A stretch of 64,000 nt of DNA, from contig NW_027063105.1 of NCBI RefSeq assembly GCF_032884065.1, positions 265,501 through 329,500 of the forward strand. The letters run 5' to 3'. Of the stretch, positions 43,974 through 54,205 are shown piece by piece. The first letter of the stretch is position 1. The number at the start of each line of letters is the position of its first letter. A program made the position numbers and the translations under genes. The notes beneath the pieces were generated by a model. That model did no database searches and was not told the DNA's origin. It worked only from the letters and a program-made list of their open reading frames with translations. Source of the DNA: Artemia franciscana. Its lineage: Eukaryota > Arthropoda > Branchiopoda > Anostraca > Artemiidae.

Positions 43974-45058
43974 TAGTTTGTTTTCGGTAACTTGCGACTG
44001 ACAATTGCTTTCAATTTAGGGCAAGTGAGGCTAAACGAAACATGATCACCTCCACAGTTTGCGCACTTAGGTGACAAATTGCAAGGCGAGTCTCTATCTG
44101 AAACATGAGGACCGGCACATCGCGCACATTTTGGTGTAACACTGGGACAAGACGACTGGAGATGGTCAGGGGATCGGCAATTGTTACAGCACCGGGGAAT
44201 CGCTTTGAACTCATAAACACTTAGGATTTCGTATCCAACTTTGAGACCATATCTAAATGCTTCGACTCTTGATGTTGCATCAGAGAATTCAAGTTTTACT
44301 GCAAGCGATTTCCCTAGCCTAGAGGCACCAGAAACACCAGGGCACGATATCAGGTGGGACAGTTCAAAATCAGGCGGGATTCCCTTCAGGAGTCCGTAAA
44401 ACTTCTTGGTTAGAACTTTCGCAGAAGAGCCAGTAAACGCACTAGTCACCGATAAGCGGAAATCTTCAGCAACTGACTTATCTATATTGATAAACAGTTT
44501 GTCACGAACAGGGCGAATGCTAGTGATTGATTCGTGTCCATCAATCTGATCTATCAGGTCTTTTTGTTTTATTGGGTCCGAAAGGGTAGATGGAAGGTTC
44601 GACACAACAATAGTAGCATGCGAGTCGGGAATTGCAGGTTTCGGCAGTTGCGGGTAATTCAGTTCATAAGCATCCAGCTTGGTGGCAACAACCTTGAGTA
44701 GTTGTTCCACGCGATTCACCTTTGTTGACAGCCTAGAATACGCAACTGCGGGCAAAACCGGGACCTCGGTTGGAGACTTGATCACATAAATCGGAGTTGA
44801 TACCTCCTCAGAGTCCAGTTTCTTAATAAAATCAAGAATATCTTTCACATTGTTCGCAGAAGCTTTCGCACCGATGCGCCGGGGGCAATTATCATTTGGC
44901 GCAACCTTCGCCCAAAATTCGCTTTTCGCATCAGCAATAACACCGCATTCAAAAAAGTCTATTGCGTGTTGAATAATAGTAGCTTCTTCAATACCTTCTT
45001 CCCAGTTGTTTTGCAAAAAGTTCATTACCGGGCAATGCACATACTCTCTGTTATCCAT
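43973..45058 (-). CDS. ORF1 (nucleic-acid-binding Gag-like protein) of element D
   Basis: 361 intact codons. Residues 1-285 have no sharp motif, apart from a central region (about 145-230) with an RNA-binding-like ATIVVSNLPSTLSD. Three zinc knuckles follow near the C-terminus: CCNNCRSPDHLQSSC, CARCAGPHVSDRDSPC and CANCGGDHVSFSLTC. Such proteins coat the element RNA. Its stop codon overlaps the ORF2 start as TAATG (43975-43971 on the minus strand), suggesting coupled termination and reinitiation. The ORF is unbroken, so D is young or ORF1 was preserved by chance. Confidence 0.88.
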   Translation of the reverse strand: MDNREYVHCPVMNFLQNNWEEGIEEATIIQHAIDFFECGVIADAKSEFWAKVAPNDNCPRRIGAKASANNVKDILDFIKKLDSEEVSTPIYVIKSPTEVPVLPAVAYSRLSTKVNRVEQLLKVVATKLDAYELNYPQLPKPAIPDSHATIVVSNLPSTLSDPIKQKDLIDQIDGHESITSIRPVRDKLFINIDKSVAEDFRLSVTSAFTGSSAKVLTKKFYGLLKGIPPDFELSHLISCPGVSGASRLGKSLAVKLEFSDATSRVEAFRYGLKVGYEILSVYEFKAIPRCCNNCRSPDHLQSSCPSVTPKCARCAGPHVSDRDSPCNLSPKCANCGGDHVSFSLTCPKLKAIVSRKLPKTN

Positions 45059-45245
45059 TATCCTTTACTGGGAAAAACCAGTCAAACTGGTCAAAGAGCA
45101 CGACTGATTCATACTTATGCGTCACTATAATCCCTATTGCGAAATTTTGATTTTCTTCACAAAAAACTTACTGGATTAATAATGTCCATGCAATATCCAA
45201 TTTAGATGTTGACACTTTGAACTCTGAATTGATACTGAATTATCA

Positions 45246-47077
45246 TTAGTGAGTTTGATAAGCCATGGATTACCCCTGCCATAAAGAAACTCATCCGTGA
45301 GAGATGCCGCCTATATTCTATCAGTGATGTAGTAAAGGCAAAGAAACTACGAAATTACACCGTCACTGTAATACGGAAGGCCAAACTTCAATATGGCCGT
45401 TTATCAGTGTCACCTATGCGCGTCAGTAATCCAAAGAAATGGCATCAGTCTGTTCGAAAAATGTCGGGAAAATCCACCACCTCTAGTGTGAGAATATTGG
45501 ACTATAGTGGCAAACTTCTCACTGCGACAGATGTGAACTCCTTCCTCACTGAAATCTGCACAACCCACCCTCCACCCACCGAGTCCCAAAAAGCCGATCT
45601 CTTGTACGGCTGCTCAGAAGAGGAAGTTATTGAAGTCACTGAAGAAGACGTCTTCAAAGAATTAATGACAATTAAGTCCAACAGTGCAACCTATCATTCG
45701 GAACTTCCAGTAAAACTTATTCGTGAATACGCCCCCTTCATTGCCAAGGCATTATCCGTGTTGATTAACCTGTGTTTCATGCTTGGTACTTTCCCAAATA
45801 TTTGGGAAAAGGCATATATCCGGGTTATTCCGAAGTCAAGCCCCCCTAAAGCATGTGATGAATTGCGTCCTATCTCGATAGCCCCCTGCCTGGCTGAAGT
45901 TACGGAAGCATTTGTACTCCGTCGATTGCTCGACCAAGTCAGTTCTTCTATCGATAAGTACCAGTATGGTGGACTCCAGGACTGCAGTACTACAGTTTAT
46001 CTAGTGCGTATGTATGATTGTATACTTACATGGCTGGATAAAGGTAATCGGTTCCTGGATCAAGGTGCAATAGACTTCCAAAAAGCTTTTGATTTCATTA
46101 ACCACCTGATTGCTGGCCAAAATTTGAAGATAATGGGTGCGAAAAAGCGCGTGTTATCTGTGATTATGGATTTCTTATCTAATAGGAAACAGCGTGTTTA
46201 TGCCCTGTTTGAGGGGGATTCTGACTCCGATTGGACAGGTATAACATGTGGAGCTCCACAGGGCACAAAGTTGGCTGCCATTGTATTTATAGCCGTGATC
46301 AACTACCTACTAGTCGAATATGAGGATCATTACAAGTTTATAGACGATATCTCTTTTCTATTGAAATACTTAGTTGAAAACGGGATTGTTGAGAAAGAGT
46401 TCAGTGACGATATCTTCGATGCGTTTATTGCCGAGTGCAATGTCTCTAAATTGATCATTAACACGAATAAGTCAAAGGTCTTACGCTTTAATCCGTTGAA
46501 GCACACATTCAGCCAACCGAATGTTCCGTTTCCGATTGTCGACTAAATAAAGATTTTGGGAGTTACTTTTTCAAGTGATTGTTCTTTCGGCTTGCACGTT
46601 GAAAATGTTATTAAAAACGCGAATGCATGCCTGCAGTCTTTGAGTACAATGCGTAGATTTGGCTGTGATGTCCAGCGCCTATTGCTAGCTTATCTTACAT
46701 ACGTTCGTCCAGTTCTGGAATATGCAAGCCCACTATGGGAGCCTGCAGCACTACGTACTGTATACCTCATCCAAGAACTTGAGTCGGTGCAAAAGCGAGC
46801 CGTGTTCATTATTATTGGCGATCGACAACTATCTTATGGTTAAGCGCTTGTTAAACTCGACCTCCCCACGTTGGCCCAAAGATACGAGCAGATTATCCTG
46901 AGGTTTGGGAAGTTTCTTCTCTCTAAACCCCAGCATTGAGACATCTTCCCACCTACTGCACCGCCCAACAACCGTACGCGTCATCAAAATAAACTGGTTC
47001 CAGTAGCTTTACGCACGAACCGCCACACAAATTCGTTTGTACCTTTTTTTACGGATTTGCTTAACAAAGCCGAGTGA
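45246..47077 (+). pseudogene. Reverse transcriptase half of retrotransposon C ORF2
   Basis: Continues in frame from about 45251 (GAG TTT GAT) through FDKPWITPAIKKLIRERCR-type linker, then LRPISIAPCLAEVTEAF, YQYGGLQDCSTTVYL, motif A GAIDFQKAFDFINH, motif B TCGAPQGTKLAAIVF and motif C YKFIDDISFLL. In-frame stops occur at 46544, 46841 and about 46937. The C-terminal region (RLLLAYLTYVRPVLEYASP, then NKLVPVALRTNRHTNSFVP) matches the conserved ending of CR1-type proteins and finishes at TGA 47075-47077. FIDD replaces the usual F/YADD or VDD. Inactive. Confidence 0.9.
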
Positions 47078-47166
47078 TATTTTCTTCTTTTTTTTGTGTT
47101 AATTTGTTATTTAGCATAGTGAAGCAACGCAAATTAGCTGTCAGCTACGATGTTGTTTAAATAAAC

Positions 47167-47167
<1 letters not shown>

Positions 47168-47208
<41 letters not shown>
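47168..47208. repeat. (CT)n microsatellite at the 3' end of retrotransposon C
   Basis: About 20 CT dinucleotides following TAAATAAACCTA. Probably the element's own 3' tail repeat, extended by slippage. Confidence 0.9.
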
Positions 47209-47212
<4 letters not shown>

Positions 47213-48057
47213 TAGAATGGCTAGAAAGCATTCCATGAATGAAAGATAATAAATTTCTAAGGATCGTACGTGCTGGCAAAACGAAAAGCAGGAGCTTTGC
47301 AAATAAGGAGGGAGGATGTCATTAGGAAGGATCTAAGAGAAATATGATCTGTAAAGAGGGAGGTTTTGAGTATATTTCGTTATCCAATTACAACATTGAC
47401 CTAAATATTGACAAGCAACGATATATTAGATATGATATACGAGCATTACATCCCACTTACCAGGACTGCTAGTATTACATCCAAGTTTGCCCATATCAAT
47501 TCAATTAGAAGCTGCATTAACGAAAAAGGAAGAATAATTAAAATCTGCATTAGGAGAGGAAGGCTCATTTGAATTAAGATTGGAAGTGTATAATACCTAT
47601 AAAAGTGACAATAAAACGGATAAAGAATTAACATAAGGGTAGTCAGTGAACTCTATAATACAAATAAAATTGTTTTTGTGTTACAGAAATCTGAAGAATA
47701 TAACAGTTATACGCAAAACAATAAGGTATTTGACCATATGAACAACGAAAGAATTGAAGTGACAGTAGATGAATGTAAATATCCACAAGAAGATTTGAAA
47801 TGTGATTTCAGCAATGCTGCTGAAGATTATTCTTACAATTATCAACGATTTTTACAGTTAGAATAAACAAAAAATGATTAAAGAATATAAACAAACGGTT
47901 TTTATAATAATATTAAAAAAGGAATGTCTTTAATTTTTTTTTGATGTTTCAAAGCACGAATCGAATATTTATTGAAGTGGATCAACTGCTGATATAGAAA
48001 AAAAATTCATTAGGTAAAGTACCTGCTATTTCATATTATTCAATATTTATTATTTCA
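47209..48057 (+). other. Region with possible exon remnants
   Basis: Around 47488-47632 one frame reads SIQLEAALTKKEE, stop, LKSALGEEGSFELRLEVYN to a stop. About 50 bp on, a good acceptor (TTTTTGTGTTACAG, ending about 47689) precedes an open frame to 47866 (KSEEYNSYTQNNKVFDHM ... NYQRFLQLE). A short GT-AG intron between them is possible but leaves stops. The family is not recognised. No other content seen. Confidence 0.3.
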
Positions 48058-48170
48058 ACATTATATATATTATTATATATATATATATTATTATATATAT
48101 ATATTATTATTATATTATTATTATTATTATTATATATATTATTATTATTATATATATTTATATGTCATTT
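48058..48170. repeat. AT microsatellite, (TA)n and (TTA)n
   Basis: TATATAT and ATTATTATT units alternate, flanked by two copies of TTATTATTTCAACATT (48046 and about 48174). Confidence 0.9.
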
Positions 48171-48744
48171 ATATATTATTATTTCAACATTTACTGCGCA
48201 ATACTTTCAGAAAGAAGAGCAATTATAAAGATTATTGATAGTAAGTACTATGTTCATATATAAATTATTTTTGATGTGGAAATCTGTTCAATAAAATTAC
48301 TTACTATTAAACAGAGGAAGTTTTAAGCAAAATCAAAATGGAAAATAAAGACATTTGAAATATTAGGAAAGAAGATTATACATTTGAATGAAAAACGTGA
48401 TTACGACAATGGAATGTTTTACAACTAAAAATGGAAATAAATTGGTATTATTGTTGATTTTAAAGGTGAAATGGTTGAAAAATCAAAAAAATTAGAAGTA
48501 ACACTTAAGTGCCACACTGATTTTTATACGTGATTGTAAACTTTTATACTCCGTTATATATGACAATAAATATTGTGTTTTTGACGATTTGATCTTAGTT
48601 GAGGAGAAACTGAAACAACGATTCTAAAGCACGGGGCACACAAGCTTTTTGGGCCTTGACTACAGTACGCGGACCAAAAAAGCTTTTGTACCAATGCTAT
48701 GGAATATTTTTGTGATTGAATTAGATCCCGGGTCCTCCCTGATT

Positions 48745-48858
48745 GCGGCCGCAACGAGAAACATTCTGAACATTCTTTAAAATGGTGCTTCCATGAAGAG
48801 AAGCCTGCAAGCATTCCTCAGTTTGCTATTAACTTTGTAGGAAAGTGTCAAAAGTAAA
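48745..48858 (+). pseudogene. LRAT-like copy 1, C-terminal exon remnant
   Basis: Reads EHSLKWCFHEEKPASIPQF then AINFVGKCQK and a stop. Its downstream sequence matches copy 2 (AAAATTCGGTTG, CTTTTTCAGTGAG). The NCEHF catalytic motif is reduced to SEHS, so the cysteine is lost. Confidence 0.55.
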
Positions 48859-49327
48859 ATTCGGTTGCTAAAGACTCGCTAGAAGTCAATTCTCCGATCA
48901 GTGAATTCAAGTGTATTCCTTTTTCAGTGAGTTTAAGTGTATTTTAGTGAATTATTTATTTTTTCATTGGTTGTTAACCTTTGGCTTTTAATTATTGCTT
49001 CTTTCCATTTGATTAACTTAAAAGAAACTAAAGTGAAAGTGACACTTGCATCTATTTAGAATCTACTTAACCCGGAATAAACCGTAGCGTAAAACAATCG
49101 TCATAGCTTACCTGAAAGTGCCTAAAGTAGCATAAACGGGGCAGACCAACAGACAGACAGACAGACCGACAGAGTTTGCGATCGCTATATGTCACTTGGT
49201 AAAAACCAAGTGCCATAAAAATGGTAATTAACGATTTCTATGTTAATTATTCGGATAACTTTTAACCGACCACTCAGTATCAACTTAAATCAGGTATGAT
49301 GAACTAGTTATTCATATCACATCAGGC

Positions 49328-50720
49328 ATGGCTACACAAAAAGCGAAAATAGGAGAAGAAAAGGCTTATTCTATTTGTTCATAATCCAATTTGATGGGCT
49401 TTGAATTACGTTTTACATGTGCATTTTATGGTTGTTATGTGACTTCTACCAAATCTGGTAATAGTGCAGCCCAACTTCTTTTCATTGGGGGAAGGGGGGG
49501 CTGAATTCACTGATTCCTTTTTTTCCCTACGCATTTTATATTTATAAATCACCTACGAAAAACCAGTTATTACTGGTCAGCCATGCTGCACGAAAAAAAA
49601 AAAACAAGACGAAGAATAAACACAAAAGAGATTTTGTCCAGTCTGATGAGGGCAAACATCCGCTTGACAAGTGTATTTGACAAGTACGAAAAATTTCATT
49701 GCTGCAGAATCCAGCAGGGACAAAAATAGAAGAAGAGAAATCCCTAGTCACATATTTCCCTTCTCCAACTAGATAAGACTAAGAATTTGGTTCTTCAAGC
49801 CCATTTTTGTTTTGTTGCTCCCAGTTGGGTCATAGTGCATTATCAAAATTACCGGTAGAAAATAATGATTCACAACATAACGTCTCGTAATGGCGTGCAA
49901 ATACTAAAACTTAGATCTTAAACCTGGGGATTTAATGGAATTTATACAAAGCCGCTATAACATCTCCTACTGTCACTGGGCAGTGTATATTGGGCCAATG
50001 AGTGGTCAGGCTGCCGATAGACCGGGAGTTCTTCACACCAACAACAATGCTGCCAATAACGGGGACATGATAACTTTCAACCATATTGTTGTGCATATGC
50101 ATGGCCCAGATGACCCTGACAGGTCATGATTAATTTGGTTTAAACCTGGATTTCCCATTTCCTTTGGCATTATGGAGAAGGAAATTGAAGTTAGCGTCAA
50201 ATAGTGGGTAAATAATCAACTAACTACCGGGTATGTTGCGAGACCTGGAGTAGGAGTGTTCCTTGCTGCCATTCTTGCTTCATTTACGGTTACCCCACTA
50301 CCAGAATTTTCAAAGTACAATGTCTTTCATACAAATTGTGAACACTTCGCAAAATGGTGCTTTCATGGGGAGAAGCAAAGTCTTCAAACATCCCCTCGCA
50401 ATAGTTTGGAGAAGGAAATTGAAGTAAGCCTAAAATGGAGGATCAATAATCAACAAACTACTGGATATGATGTAAGACCAAGAGAAGAAGTGGTCCTTAT
50501 TGGCATTTTTTCTGCATGTAGCAATACCCCACTGCCAGAATTTTGAAACTACAATCTTTTGCATACAAATTGTGAACATTCTGTAAAATGGTGTTTCCAT
50601 AGAGAGAAGCAAAGCCTCCAAGTATTACCTTGCAGTTTGCTATTAACTTTGTTGAAAGGCGTCAGAAGTAAAATTCGGTTGTTTAAGGCTCGGTAGCAGT
50701 CAATTCTATCGATCAGTCAA
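49328..50720 (+). pseudogene. LRAT/NlpC-P60-type acyltransferase-like gene copy 2, with internal duplication
   Basis: Pieces in order are a short start (MATQKAKIGEEKAYS, 49328), a basic exon (RRRINTKEILSSLMRANIRL, about 49607), the core DLKPGDLMEFIQSRYN, CHWAVYIGPM (catalytic-type His at 49974), DRPGVLHTNN, and VFLAAILASF with FHTNCEHFAKW (catalytic-type Cys at 50337). LRAT/HRASLS-family enzymes use this His and the Cys of NCEHF for acyl transfer from phospholipids at membranes. The last exon is duplicated: a second LHTNCEHSVKW ends near 50640. In-frame stops at 50127 and about 50200 make it a pseudogene as it stands, unless spliced around. Confidence 0.7.
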
Positions 50721-51150
50721 TTCAAATGCATTCCTTTTTCAGTGAGTAAGTGTATTTTAGTGAATTATTTGTTTTTACATTGGTTGTTAACCTTTTGCTT
50801 TTAATTGTTGCTTGTTTCCATTTGAACAATTTAAAAGAAACTAAAGTGAAAGTGACAATTGCATCTATTTAGAATCGACTTAACCCGGATTAAACCCTAG
50901 CGTACAAAAATCGTCCTAGCTTACCTGGAAGTTGCTGAAGTAGCAAGACCGGGACAGACCGACAGACAGACAGACAGAATGACAGAATTTGCGATCGCTA
51001 TATGTAAATTGGTTAATTCTTTTATTTAGAAGAAACTATGGTGGGAGGGGGGGGGGGCATAAGTTATCTCTTATAATCATATTTTATGGCATTCAATAAG
51101 AATATCAGAAGCAACAAATACAAATTCAAACTACAAATTATCATTGCACC

Positions 51151-51300
51151 ATGAACAAAACTTTATTTGTCCTTGTTTTAATCCTCCTTTTCCACATGGC
51201 TGACAGTCCCGATGGAAAAAAGGAAAATGACAGAAAACTTTCGAGACAGGAGTCTCTACAATGGCATTTGGAAAAACTCGTCTTTGAGAACTATCAGTGA
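51151..51300 (+). CDS. Small secreted-peptide-like ORF (49 codons)
   Basis: ATG at 51151 in a CACCATGAA context opens MNKTLFVLVLILLFHMADS, a textbook signal peptide, followed by a charged 30-residue mature part (PDGKKENDRKLSRQESLQW to ENYQ) and TGA. No cysteines. A helical cationic peptide or hormone-like precursor is possible, but the family is not recognised. It sits between LRAT-like copies 2 and 3. Confidence 0.4.
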   Translation: MNKTLFVLVLILLFHMADSPDGKKENDRKLSRQESLQWHLEKLVFENYQ

Positions 51301-51319
51301 AAATATTTATACTTAAAAG

Positions 51320-51583
51320 ATGCAGATTCACAGGACCCATTTATTAACCAGTGTTCCACATGATCGAACATTGCCATCACCGCCTCCAAGAAGGTTCATT
51401 CCAGTGCAACTTCCGGAAGGAAACTGGAAAAGACATTTAAAAACGTTTTATAAATTTGTTAAAAAAATCAGCTCAGAAAATTGGTATGAAAAAATATCAA
51501 AGGATACATTAGCAGTGAAAATGATTACTGAAAAAGCTCCTGCTCAAACCTTCTCAGTAAACTATTTGGAAAAAAAAAATTGA
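51320..51583 (+). CDS. Hypothetical 87-codon ORF
   Basis: ATG at 51320 follows the secreted-peptide frame by 19 bp. The product is basic with PSPPPRRFIPVQLPEGNW and KTFYKFVKKISSENWYEKI. No known domain. Its last 18 codons lie in a sequence that is tandemly duplicated just downstream. It may be a second exon of the same gene, but no splice sites support that. Confidence 0.3.
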   Translation: MQIHRTHLLTSVPHDRTLPSPPPRRFIPVQLPEGNWKRHLKTFYKFVKKISSENWYEKISKDTLAVKMITEKAPAQTFSVNYLEKKN

Positions 51584-51815
51584 AAATAAGATAAAATTGA
51601 AAATAGATTAGCAATTCTAGTGTGCAAGAATTTTTTTCTGTTAAATCCTCGCCTTATTTGGGTTATATCTGGGGGAAAAGCTCCTGCTCAAAACCTTCTC
51701 AGTAAACTATTTGAAAAAAAATTGAAAATAAGATAAAATTGAAAATAGATTAGCAATTCTAGTGTGCAAGAATTTTTTCCTGTTAAATTCTCGCCTTATT
51801 TGGGTTATATCTTTC
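51532..51815 (+). repeat. Tandem duplication of about 142 bp
   Basis: AAAAGCTCCTGCTCAAA, GATTAGCAATTCTAGTGTGC and CGCCTTATTTGGGTTATATC occur in both 51532-51675 and 51676-51815 with a handful of differences. Confidence 0.9.
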
Positions 51816-51964
51816 AATCTAAGTTATATATTATAGTTATAATACCAAGTGCAATAAAAATGGTAATTAACGAGCTCTATGTTAATTAGTCGGATAACTT
51901 TTAACCGACCACTGAGTATCACCTTAAATCAGGTATGATGAGCTAGTCATTCATATCACATCAG

Positions 51965-52830
51965 ACATGGCCGCACAAAAAGCGAAAATAGGAGAAGAAA
52001 ATGCTTATTCTATTTGTTCATAATCCGATTTGATGAGCTTTGAATTACGTTTCACAAGTGCATTTTTATTCTTATCACGTGACTTCTACCAAATCTGGTC
52101 ACAGTGCAGCCCAACTTCTTGTCGTTGGGGGAAGGGAGGGCTGAATTCACTGATTCATTTTTTTATCTACGCATTTTTATTTTAAAATCACCTACAAAAA
52201 CCCAGTTACAATTGGTCAGCCAAAATGTACGAAAAAAGAACAAGACGAAGAATAGACCCAAAAGAGATTTCCTCCAGTCTGATGAGGGCAAACATCCGCT
52301 TGACAAGTGTATTTGACAAGTACGAAAAAATTTCATTGCTGAAGAATCCAGAAGGGACAAAAATAGAAGAAGAGAAATCCCTAGCCACATATTTCCCTTC
52401 TCCAACTCGATAGACTAAGAATTTGGTTCGTCAAGCCCATTTTTGTTTTGGCGCTCCCAGTTTGGTCATAGTACATTACCGCAATTACCGGTAGAAAATG
52501 ATAATTCACGAAATAACGTCTCGGAATGGCGTGCAAATACTGAAACTTGCGATATAAATTACCAGGATCTTAATCCTGGGGATTTATTGGAATTTGAACG
52601 AAGCCACTACAATATCTCCTACTGTCGCTGGGCAGTGTAAATTGGGCCAATGAGTGGTCGTGCTGCCGATAGACCGGGAGTTCTTCACACCAACAACAAT
52701 GCTGCCAATAACGGGAACATAATAACTTTCAACCATGTTGTTGTGCGTATGCATGGCCCAGATGACACTGACAGGTCACGATCAATTTGGTTTAAACCTG
52801 GATTTCTCATTTCCTTTGGCATTTTGGAGA
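51965..52830 (+). pseudogene. LRAT-like gene copy 3, 3'-truncated
   Basis: Start MAAQKAKIGEENAYS (51968), basic exon RRRIDPKEISSSLMRANIRL (open 52225-52413), then after an intron-like gap (CTCCCAG acceptor near 52461) FGHSTLPQLPVENDN, LNPGDLLEFERSHYN and CRWAV. The catalytic-type histidine is arginine here, and TAA at 52638-52640 follows. The frame continues to about 52830 (GPMSGRAADRPGVLH) and is cut off by the Penelope-like element before the NCEHF exon. Clearly dead. Confidence 0.7.
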
Positions 52831-53415
52831 ACATTGTTTTAGTCTTTTACCTCTTTTCTCTCTATTGGCCGCAGTCTCGTCATGGCTGGCCAGTTTGGCT
52901 TAAGAACTTTCATTTGTCTAGTGTAGCCGCTTCTGTTAATTATTATTTTTCTTTCGTTAAAAAACATGAAAATTTGTTAAATCAGCAAACTTTCTAAAAA
53001 AAAGTTGCAAGAAGGAATCAGTAATTCATAAATCTGTTAGAATTAATACTCATTTTGGCACTGAAAATGAATCAAAACCAAAAATCACATTAAGGCTTTA
53101 AATGACGTGACTTCTGAGCAAAACAAAGACGTTTTAAGTTGTCCAAACACTTAAATTTTGTCAAAAACTTTTTGAGGAATAACCTTCCATATGATGTTTT
53201 TCTGAGAATTAAGGAAATGGCCGTTAGATCTTTTCACTGTGATTTCCATTTTTCAAAGGTTCGTTTGACCGACAAGTTCAATAAACTTTTGTTTGAGAAG
53301 CTCCAGGATTAAGATATTTTGTATCCTCGTTTTGTCTGGGTCCTGTCGCTAAGAATTTGTCTTCTCAACCTTTTAGAAGTCAACAAGAGGCAGTTTTGTC
53401 GAAGGGTTTTGTATT

Positions 53416-54000
53416 TTGTTTTCCATGTATTCGAATTGTGATTTGAAAAACGTCAAAGATATATTAAGGATTAAATTAAAAAAACACTTTGATTTGATAC
53501 AAGATATGACCAAGGCTTGTTTGAAGATTGAAGTCATTATGAAGCTGATTATCCTTGCAAATGGATATTCTCTTTATTTTGGTTTTGGAGGTGAAATTTA
53601 GATACAGATGTTTGGTTTGGCTACGGGGGCATTTCTCTCTCGTTTGTTGGTAAATATCTTCAAGGACTCTATCGAAACCTCTGCTATACGCAGTTTTAGG
53701 CTCTCTCCTTGTTTCTGGGGCAGATTCATGGACGATGTGGTTTGCATTTGGAAACACAGTTTCGAGTCCTTAGACCTTTTTCATAAGCATTTAAATAGTT
53801 TTGATAAAAACGTAAAATTTACAGTGGATTTTGAAGAAAATTACAAACTACCTTTTCTTGATATCTTATTGATTAAAAGTGATTTCCAATTACTCAATAT
53901 ATTTTCCAAGTTCTCAATATATAGAAGGCCACATACAGTGATAGGTATTTGAACTTTCATTCGTGCCATCCAATTTCAGTGAAACGAGGAGCTGTGATTG
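53416..54000 (+). pseudogene. Penelope-like reverse transcriptase region
   Basis: 53608-53952 shows motif B-like FGLATGAFLSRLLVNIF, motif C FWGRFMDDVVCIW (two aspartates intact) and FTVDFEENYKLPFLDIL, followed by SIYRRPHT and, in another frame, HPISVKRGAVIALVNRTF. All are hallmark Penelope stretches. The part before (53416-53601) is in the same region but separated by a stop at 53599. Frameshifts follow at about 53950 and 54130. Confidence 0.85.
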
Positions 54001-54205
54001 CACTGGTGAATAGAACTTTCGGAATTTGTTCCCAGGAGTTTTTAGAATCTGAATTGTTGTATTTGATGAATATTTTATTTGGTAAAAGTTACCCCATTAA
54101 ATTCTTTGATAAAAAAAATAAAAAATAGATGCATTAAACATAACAATAGGGCTACTGGAGTTTCACAGTATACAGAATTTAATATGCTGGAAAAGTGTCT
54201 TTTCT

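Larger units (their letters stand above)
41139..45245 (-). mobile_element. Nearly complete two-ORF non-LTR retrotransposon D, nested in element C
   Basis: The minus-strand element has ORF1 (45058-43973) and ORF2 (43973-41271), a 5' untranslated region of about 190 bp and a 3' end in an AT-only tail (AATATTATATTATAAC on the minus strand). The insertion point is readable: element C reads ...TCAGTTA on the left and TTAGTGAG on the right, giving TTA as a short target duplication (41136-41138 and 45246-45248) and an in-frame junction when D is removed. D is younger than C. Confidence 0.9.
39700..47210 (+). mobile_element. CR1/Jockey-type non-LTR retrotransposon C, split by element D
   Basis: Endonuclease part at 39851-41138, interrupted by element D (41139-45245), then reverse transcriptase and C-terminal part at 45246-47077, in the same frame once D is removed. 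The 3' end is an untranslated stretch finishing in AATAAACCTATC and a (CT)n run (47168-47208). The 5' limit is uncertain; a coding-like NKQKRGRKPPDVPYC stretch begins near 39700. Confidence 0.85.
48590..52830 (+). repeat. Tandem array of LRAT-like gene copies
   Basis: Three copies in direct orientation. Copy 1 has the 3' part only (about 48590-49210). Copy 2 is nearly complete (49220-51010). Copy 3 has the 5' and central part (51840-52830). Shared landmarks are ACTTTTAACCGACCACT, CATGGC followed by ACAAAAAGCGAAAATAGG, AACATCCGCTTGACAAGTG and GCGATCGCTATATGT. The copies are several percent diverged. Copy 3 stops where the Penelope-like element begins. Confidence 0.85.
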
